Assembly (NCBI GenBank): GCA_018296165.2
Contig: JACKQL020000001.1
Coordinates: 310,001 to 374,000 of the forward strand
Length of the DNA: 64,000 bases
Direction: 5' to 3'
Origin: Termitomyces sp. T153
Taxonomy: Eukaryota > Basidiomycota > Agaricomycetes > Agaricales > Lyophyllaceae
Position 1 is the first letter of the stretch. Each line of letters opens with the position of its first letter. This document shows positions 56,866-64,000 of the stretch, piece by piece. The position numbers were made by a program, and so were the translations under genes. The notes beneath the pieces were generated by a model. It saw only the letters and a list, made by a program, of their open reading frames with translations, had not been told where the DNA came from and made no database searches.

Positions 56866-59800
56866 CTAATAACCACCCTTAGAGTTTCCAGCAAGTTGCT
56901 GATATTGGAATAAAGGTGACGCTCGTGCTAATATCGGAGTGGTGGTGACACGTGGGGATGATTGAGAGTGAACGAGTGTGGTTGAAATTGGCAAAGTATC
57001 ATACTGAGTTGGCGGCGACACACGGTTCGCGCACTGCCTGTTAGACCCAGTGTGGATGATTGACCGCACCCCATTGACAGATGACGAGACAGGGACAGAG
57101 ATAACTTGAACAGCTGACGGGGATAACAGTCCCGGGATCTGACTTCCGAAATCACTAGACACTGGGCTCTTGTTCGAAGGGAGTACACCACTAGCCCACT
57201 GCATCTGTCGCGTGGCAGAAAGAATGTCGGAATTTGAACTTGTAACAGCCACTGATTGTTGGTGAAGAGCGAAGTTGACTGAGCCCGATTGAGTATACGA
57301 AGGTGATACCTGAATCGCGCCTTTCGTATCTTGACTAGCCTGGACCTGAGCAAATGCTGCTTTTAAATTTTGCATCTGTAGTACTGTCAGTCCATGATTC
57401 TCTTGCACCCCAGGCTGAGTGGAATTACTAAATGCGACAGAAGTCCGGGGAGTGGCGCTATTTGACAAGTTATTTGTCGTTATACTCTGAGGCCTAACAG
57501 GAATTACAACGCCATCACTTGCTTCGAGATCTTGTTGAGAGTCGGTATCATGTTGTAGGAGCTGTGGTATACGCAAACTATCGCTCAAAGTTGACTGTCT
57601 CCCAGCCACCTCGGCACTGGAGAGGTCAGTGTGAGGTAGATTAATGGCTGCACGACGAATGCCGCTGCTCGGGGGAGAATGGCGCACGAGAGTGGTGGAG
57701 TTAGGATGAGAGGATTGGGACAAACGTGGAGGGTCAGACATGTTTGGGGTGACTGGGCTGGGTCGCATGCTACCGTTCAACGATGTACACATCTGGGGCA
57801 CTACGGCAGGGGCCATTGCCCTGAATGGTTGCTGGGTGGAAATGGGGGTCCTAATTGACATGATAGGTGTTGGAAATTGATGTTGCAGTGCTCCCAACCT
57901 AGAAGGTCCAGATATAACACGGTGAACCGGTGGTAGCCCGAGCCTGAAAGGCACAACTAATTGTTGGCGTTCATTGTTGATGACTGGTATCGCAGGATCA
58001 TTGATGAGGTTCTGTTGGTCAGGATCAAGTAAAAAGGTCATTGAGTGTCGGAGGAATCTGCGATTTTGTGAGAAATGACCTGAGAATGCGTACAAAATGA
58101 ATAACAAACCGAGGGTGATAATCGTCCACAAGAACTCTGTTATCCTCATCGGGACCCATAGCAGGAACATCGTCTACATCGTACCGCCATCTTTCCTGCA
58201 GTCGCTCGAGCTGTTCATCGTCCTTGTCCATTTGACCAACCTCAGCTTCAAGCAATAACGGTCGCCTGACCAGCACAATAGAAGGTATAACCGTGTTCTT
58301 CCTATCAACAAGAAGTCTCCCACCACGACCAACACGTGTACGAAGCGCTCGACAACTCCTCTCCTGCGATATGTCAGATGATGCTGGCGGGAGCGGTATA
58401 TATTTAAAATATCGCGTTGAGTATGGAACAGGGGGCATCTGGTAAGGATCCTTAGTGAAACCAGGGGTCGGTTACCATTTCCAGGTTTACTCACTTTGAC
58501 CTCGTCTTCCCATTGACGACCCTCTTCCTTCTGGCGTTTCAAGATTTTTTCAACCGCATTATTGATGAGTGCAATCCGCTCCGCAGGACGCATTGTAATA
58601 GGCTCTGGGCGGGTGGGCGCACCCATAACGACGTCAGGTTTGATCTTAGGAGGTCGACTGTGATAGACCAAGTAAGAAATGGTCGTATGGATTGGAGTCG
58701 GGAACGCTTACGTTGATTCTACCCCCTTAGGCTTGTCCTTGTCAATAAGTAAGTTTTCGTCCTCTTTGTCACCCCAACTTGGGAACTTGCGCTTGAAATC
58801 GGCAAGGAAAATCCGTTTGCGCCAAACTTGTTGACAATGCATTGCCGAGTCTCTTTTGAGCTCCTCGCGCTGAAGAAGCTGTTTTCCAAGCTCGAGAGGA
58901 TACAATAGCTCGGCCTGTAGCCGAATCAGTTTGTCTGAGGATGTTACTTGGGAGGCGCGCGTTTTTCGCGCGGTTTTGATCTCCCGTCTCCGGAAACAGA
59001 CGTATGATTCATTGAGTGCATCGGATTCGTCAAACTATGACAGCGTCAGATTGGCCTGGAATAGCAAGTATGATCTCAGAGCTTACGTTAAGAATGGGTA
59101 TAATTCTGTGTCCCCCACGTTCGGTGCGTCGCTCTTTCCAATACTGATATATAGTACGTGCGACGGAGATAAGACGAGAAGGAGTAGGAATCCATTGGGG
59201 AGCGGAGTACGAAGCAAATGTTGCGGGAGAAAGAGGGAATGAGAATGTATCTTGATATTCAGAGAAAAGGGGGAAGGCCATGCCATTCTCGAGCCCCTGA
59301 GATACTGTAAATCGATAACATCAGAATATGTGGATAGCTCGCGTACATGATGTAGATATTCGGTCTTCTCGTGTGTAACTTTTTCAAAAAGACCCATCAC
59401 TAGTTCAAATTCGTCCTCCGAAATCACAAGGGTCAATGAATGCTCTGAGTCCTTTCCTTTTGCCTTTGAATTACGTGCCGATATTCGAGTCACGGAGAGA
59501 GACATAGCTCCCTGGGAACTGGTGCCTTCACCACGGGCCGCTTCGTTGTTCTTGTCAAGCCATTCCTTATCACGTTCGTCCATGTAATACGTAAAATTAC
59601 TAGCCAAAGCATTGTTGCAGGACTCCTCAGGGGAGGCGGAAGTACATAGATAAGTGACAGGATCTGTCCATCGGTTGGGTGCATACAGATCAGAGTAATG
59701 TTCGGCTATGCCGGTTGAATCCGGGGTCGGAATAAAGGCATGAGTTTGTGGCGTCTTGTGTCGATTACTGGGTGCGCCACGCGTTGGACGGTGGGAATAT

Positions 59801-60113
59801 ACGTGCTGCGATGACGCATGCAGGACTTCCTGGAGATGGTGTTCCTGAGCGGCTTGGTCAGCAGATTGGTCAGAAAACCGCAGGTCGCACAGCCACCAGA
59901 AAGGCGGCCCTTGGCACTGGCGGGGAAGACTTCGGAGCTTACATTGGCATCCTCCGCATCCACACCGGCAACCAGGTATTGGACATCCCCTCCGTCCTCT
60001 TCAGCAAGGTCAGCGGGATCGGCCTCGATATCGCCATGAACAACTTTTAGCCGGTATTTGTTCGACAATTGGCGGTTGCGATTCCTGGTCGATGCTCCCA
60101 CAAGGCGGACCAT
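56866..60113 (-). CDS. epl1: Enhancer of polycomb-like protein 1 (Epl1), NuA4 subunit
   Basis: The start at 60113 gives MVRLVGASTRNRNRQLSNKY, the typical Epl1 opening; an upstream extension begins with GTG. The EPcA region follows: VHGDIEAD, VAGVDAEDANE, AFIPTPD at about 59730, FTYYMDERDKEWLDKNNEAA, SEDEFELVMGLFEKVTHEKT, QWIPTP, ARTIYQYWKERRTERGGHRI and VCFRRREIKTARKTR. Then come charged helical stretches (LQAELLYPLELGKQLLQREE, WGDKEDEN) and a Ser/Pro/Gln-rich C-terminal third to 56866. Epl1 assembles the Piccolo core of the NuA4 histone acetyltransferase (Esa1, Yng2, Eaf6), which acetylates H4/H2A. Many short introns split the N-terminal half. Identity is secure; not every junction was fixed. 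Confidence 0.9.
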
Positions 60114-61173
60114 ATCATCGGAGGACGAAGAGGCCGAGAGAAGCAGCAGTGACCTCAGCACCGTCTTCGCCACCGATTAGAACCTTCTGTTTTCGTCGGA
60201 AGATTTTTTTATCTAATGTATAGGGGCGCACGTGTACCTCGTGGGAATACCGTTGTCGACAAAGTACGAGAAATAATCAAGGTGCAGTTATGTACTATTT
60301 TCATATACAAGGATCATGCTTCCAATTTATAGCTGCTTAGGGTCACAGAAATCTCGACGATTGTAATGTGATCTCCTTCCGAAATGGAGCAATTATGACT
60401 TCAAACATGACCATACAAATTTGGATTGACTCATGGAGTCGACATGTCGCGCGGTATGTATCGTCGGATTCTTAAGGATCGCTAACGGTAGGGGTCACTG
60501 TGTGAGCTGCAGTCATCCCCAAGATCGTCTTTCAGTACCCCATTCAATGGACAGGCTCGCTTTTCCATTCCTTAGTAGACTTACAAAGAGGAATACTTGT
60601 GCTGAGAGCGAACGAGCTAGGCGTGCTGATTTTACGCATAGCCTCAATGATATCACTCTTCTTCTTAGCCTCAGTACCCTTTCTTTAGCGTTGTCAAAAC
60701 TACTGCTGTGGGCACGCGCTAGGCAGTCACGACAACCGCGTTATTGTCACCAGGACTCCTCAGTGCAGTGGCTCATCTTTGCAGAACAGCACTATCATAA
60801 CATCCAAGCTCTTCTTCTAACACATAGGACTTGGCTACCTTCCAGCAGAAGCTTGAGGAAAACCCCAATAACATTATCAATAAGTTATTTGGTCATTTTG
60901 CAAGAGTCCGTCATGATTGTAGCTTAAGACATTAAGACAATAATTTGACATGTAAGGACGACATGGTATGCCCGTAGTCCATACGTACGAAACAATGGGT
61001 ACTCGTATGTCTCCATTCATAAAAGATGATACATTCTCATTTAAATTAGCATATTGTACTAGATATTGGGTATATGATAAGTCGTGAGGCAGATGTGGAA
61101 GACAAATGTAAACTGGAAACACAATCCCAAATCAAATGTCTGTAGAAGAAGCATTACAAATGCACTGAATGCA
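60114..61173. other. Region upstream of epl1, no supported gene
   Basis: 1.06 kb between the epl1 start and the stop of the LRR gene, both minus strand. A plus-strand frame of 164 codons (60433-60927) starts with ATG but shows no domain, and I did not accept it. Confidence 0.5.
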
Positions 61174-63570
61174 TCATGGATTGAGAGCCTTGATCTGACT
61201 TTGACTATAAACCTTCAGCCAACTATCACCCATGTCCTTCTTCAGGGCCTCTATTCGCCGCCTAAATGCGTCTGCATTGTCCTTGATGTCTTCTTGGCCA
61301 CCACTACCCTCTTCTCCATCATCCAAATGAGCCGATTGACCAAGGACTGACGCGTTACTTCTCATGCTAGGTACAGCGGACCTCCATGAAATAGCAGTGG
61401 AAGCATTTTCATTACGTACTGATCCCGGAGTAGTGGGACCAAGGATAGCGGTCGTGCTGTTTTCCAGCAAAGGAGACATCAACAATGATGTGGGCGGATC
61501 CAGAGTATTGAAGGTTGTCAACGAGGGAAGGGATTCGGTATGGTATCGGCCATGACGTGTGCGGCGCGCGGTCTTCTCGGGTGACCTGTCCGGCTGATGG
61601 GGCATATTCGTACTCGACGTTGGTACCTGCTCGATCGGTGTCGGCTCTTCTACAAAGATGGAAAGTCTGGGAGCGGAAGGGGCCTCGCCATCCACATCCG
61701 ATGTTCCAATCTGTTCCCGGTTTCCTGCTGGGGGTGGATCTTTCGGTGAGAGGCTGGATTCCATTGGCTTCTTGGACTTAATCTTGGTCTTTAGTCTGAG
61801 TCTGGTTGATGTTGACCAATCCCTAGAGTGGCTGGCACTCGCTGGGACGGATGAATTATCGCTGTGCTCAACGTCCAGCTCAACGATCCGTTTTGTCTTC
61901 TTGCGGCGGAGTTTACCAGCTACGACGACAGCAGCACTAGGACCAAATGAAGGCGATGCATTGGATGAGGGAGGGGTTGGATACTTGGTATCAAGGACCG
62001 AGGATTGTTGAGACGGAGTCTGGTGATCTGCCTGTCTGTGGCCGACAGATGTAGCAGGAGGTGATGGTACAGTTGATGTTGGGCGAGAAGACGTCATCTG
62101 CTCTGGAGGTAGTACAGTCAGGCTCCGTCGTTCGTAGAATCCAGGTAGGGTTCCGTCAAGCTTGATGGTTTTCTGCTCCTTCCAGAAGTAGTCGAAACAT
62201 GCAGCCCTATAGCTCTCTTCGATATCCACCAACGGATTTCCTTCAACCCATACTTCTGAAATGTTTGGAAGAACGGCTAATCTTCCTATTTCAGCACTTT
62301 CCTCAATAAGGTTACCACGGAGATCGACCCGCTCGAGAGCAGTTAGCCGTTCTAGACCACAGATGGATTCCAGGCGGTTGTGGGCGATGTTAAGGGTGAG
62401 CACCTGACCAAGGTTCAGGTATATACCAAGAACAGAATCAATCATGTTGTCTGCAAGGTTCAAGGAAACGAGGTTGTAAAGTGCCCCAAGCCCAGGTGGG
62501 ACAGAGACAAGAAGGTTTTCCGAGAGATCCAGGTGTGATAGACTGGTCAGATACGGTAATGCATCAGATGGAATGAATGTCAGGGAATTGTCGGAGAGTG
62601 ATAGGGATTTGAGAAATGCCCATTTGCTAGATGAGAGCTCGACTGGGGGTGCAGGCGAAGATGACCCGTTGTCCTCATGTGATTGAGGCTCGCTACTCTC
62701 GATTGCCGCACTCTCCTCCGCATCGACATCCTCTGGAACGGACTCTGGAAGTCGCGTGCTGAAAAAGGATGGATCACTTGTCGATCCATGAGGTATCCGC
62801 CGCTGACGCTTGCGACTCGTACTACCCTCTCTTCGAGCTTGATCATCAATCACCGCCCCAACAAATATATCCGTCATGTCCTCCAGCCCACTCTTCTTGA
62901 TCTTGAGACTCACAAGGCTCTCCGCGAGCTTATCCCATCCCAACAAAGTTCTAGGATCTATGTCCACACATTCCAGCTTCTGAAGATTTTTGAAAGCATC
63001 GAGAGGCAATGCATTCTGATTAGGTGCTTCGTTGAACAGCTCTGCGATTACTTTACGTCCGGGAGCGTTCACAGTTAACGCTGGGATCTTCGTAAAGCTG
63101 CTGTAAAGATATTTAAGCTCTGAATCGACACTGGGTGGCTCCGTTCGACCCCACCACCCGCCACCGAGTGATAAATTAGAGATCGAAGATAATGATGAGC
63201 GGAATGAGGCCAGAGAGAGGGTGTCCGATTTATCTGAATCGGTGAAGATGTTGATGTAGCTCATGGGACGAGATGGATTATCTACTTGGACGTCAAGGGT
63301 TCCGACGTCAAGGCCGAGGGCTTCCATGCGCATGAGAACATAGAAGAGGCGGTGAGTATCGAGGGATAGGATGACTGGTTTAGGGGTTGTAGACTGGCCA
63401 GAACTGTCCAAGCTGAACCAGCCCAGAGGGTTATAAAGCGACGCAGACTCTGTAGGAGAACGCTGTGTGCGCCTGCGCTTGTAAAACCCTGCCTCTGCAA
63501 GGTTCTTTTCATTGGCATGGATGAAGGAGGACAGCCGTCGAAGATATGTGTCGCCCGGTTCTTGTTCCAT
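61174..63570 (-). CDS. Leucine-rich-repeat protein, intronless
   Basis: One exon, 798 residues from the ATG at 63570 (MEQEPGDTYLRRLSSFIHAN); a 26-residue longer frame begins with GTG. An N-terminal globular part (PVILSLDTHRLFYVLMRMEA, LGWDKLAESLVSLKIKKSGL) is followed by classic 22-23-residue LRRs: FLKSLSLSDNSLTFIPSDAL, LSHLDLSENLLVSVPPGLG, LVSLNLADNMIDSVLG, VLTLNIAHNRLESICGLERL, LERVDLRGNLIEESAEI, with the cap ISEVWVEGNPL and FDYFWKEQKTIKLDG. The last third is Ser/Pro-rich with basic patches (KLRRKKTKR, RLRLKTKIKSKK). The VWVEGNPL cap resembles SDS22-like and nischarin-like LRR proteins. Function unknown. Confidence 0.85.
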   Translation of the reverse strand: MEQEPGDTYLRRLSSFIHANEKNLAEAGFYKRRRTQRSPTESASLYNPLGWFSLDSSGQSTTPKPVILSLDTHRLFYVLMRMEALGLDVGTLDVQVDNPSRPMSYINIFTDSDKSDTLSLASFRSSLSSISNLSLGGGWWGRTEPPSVDSELKYLYSSFTKIPALTVNAPGRKVIAELFNEAPNQNALPLDAFKNLQKLECVDIDPRTLLGWDKLAESLVSLKIKKSGLEDMTDIFVGAVIDDQARREGSTSRKRQRRIPHGSTSDPSFFSTRLPESVPEDVDAEESAAIESSEPQSHEDNGSSSPAPPVELSSSKWAFLKSLSLSDNSLTFIPSDALPYLTSLSHLDLSENLLVSVPPGLGALYNLVSLNLADNMIDSVLGIYLNLGQVLTLNIAHNRLESICGLERLTALERVDLRGNLIEESAEIGRLAVLPNISEVWVEGNPLVDIEESYRAACFDYFWKEQKTIKLDGTLPGFYERRSLTVLPPEQMTSSRPTSTVPSPPATSVGHRQADHQTPSQQSSVLDTKYPTPPSSNASPSFGPSAAVVVAGKLRRKKTKRIVELDVEHSDNSSVPASASHSRDWSTSTRLRLKTKIKSKKPMESSLSPKDPPPAGNREQIGTSDVDGEAPSAPRLSIFVEEPTPIEQVPTSSTNMPHQPDRSPEKTARRTRHGRYHTESLPSLTTFNTLDPPTSLLMSPLLENSTTAILGPTTPGSVRNENASTAISWRSAVPSMRSNASVLGQSAHLDDGEEGSGGQEDIKDNADAFRRRIEALKKDMGDSWLKVYSQSQIKALNP

Positions 63571-64000
63571 AGCAATGATGGTTGTGAAAGAAGTCGTGTG
63601 AGCCACCTGCTGCTGCTGCAGGCGGAAAGGGGCCCCTTGTCTGGTCACAAGGTGCCTTCTAGTATCCTTATGCTACAAGAAGCCGAGCAGTCGAGGTAGC
63701 TTCTTGTATACAGCAGGAAGATAGTATTACAGTTGATATTTGGAGCGCACAGCCACTTACAGCCTTCGTCCCCTTCACAAAAGCTTCGACTACATTGATG
63801 ACTACAAAAGCAATACAAAAGTGATAATCCAAGTATTGATTACCCCTTGCCAGATGACACTGTCTTCTCTTTCGGTTTTCCGATCTTCACGCCAACAAGC
63901 TTTGGCTTTGACGTTCGCGTAGGAACAAGGGCTGCCGTTGGTTGGGTTCCAATCTGTGATTGGAGTTTCGCAGGTGGCAGGAGAGGCAATGAGGGTAGAG
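63571..64000. other. Right-end region without a gene
   Basis: 430 bp upstream of the LRR start. A CTGCTGCTG run sits at about 63609, opposite the GTG-initiated extension. No gene supported to the window end. Confidence 0.45.

Noticed and set aside
60433..60927. 164-codon plus-strand frame
   Set aside because: No family motif, no exon support, biased composition; lies in the epl1 upstream spacer.

Overview
The window is nuclear DNA of a mushroom-forming basidiomycete (Agaricomycetes). The genes are dense and intron-rich, with introns of about 45-65 nt that can nearly always be placed from reading frame plus GT...AG. The gene content is typical of Agaricomycetes: a 76-residue I9 (subtilisin-propeptide-like) inhibitor, an AIM9-like kinase pseudogene, an intron-rich P450, a carboxymuconolactone-decarboxylase-like secreted protein and a GH16 glucanase. 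No rRNA, convincing tRNA, CRISPR array or autonomous transposon was seen. Exon limits were worked out by eye from frame, splice signals and recalled family motifs, so single junctions may be off by a few bases.

Layout. 1-13.6 kb: a large four-TM protein with an E/K/N hexapeptide array; the I9 inhibitor divergent from an AlkA/Mag1 DNA glycosylase whose helix-hairpin-helix codons include a 7-nt microexon; an AIM9-like kinase pseudogene; a second mag1 copy that has lost its catalytic core and lies between 24-bp direct repeats; and a PAS-kinase-like Ser/Thr kinase. 13.6-23.2 kb, minus strand: an ArAE/DUF2421 transporter, a P450 and a PPR protein. 23.4-31.9 kb: cohesin Rad21 (start codon alone in its exon), CMD-like protein, GH16, a single-pass membrane protein and an SH3 protein. 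32-43 kb: Mediator Med25, Aurora kinase, phytase, an acetate-transporter-family protein, an MPG-like protein and the fatty-acid-elongation dehydratase Phs1. 43-56 kb: two paralogous NIF/Psr1-type phosphatases 7.6 kb apart, a bZIP factor, a TPP1/Tpz1-like telomere OB-fold protein, an unknown coiled-coil membrane protein and an HMMR-like SHIPPO/coiled-coil protein. 56.8-64 kb: NuA4 subunit Epl1 and an intronless LRR protein.

Most genes are single-copy housekeeping functions (cohesion, mitosis, chromatin, Mediator, telomere, base excision repair), and I see no coherent secondary-metabolite cluster. The points most worth following are the TPP1-like shelterin candidate, the MPG-like protein beside a true Mag1, the 7-nt microexon, three introns that fit GC-AG rather than GT-AG, and the isolated start codon of rad21.
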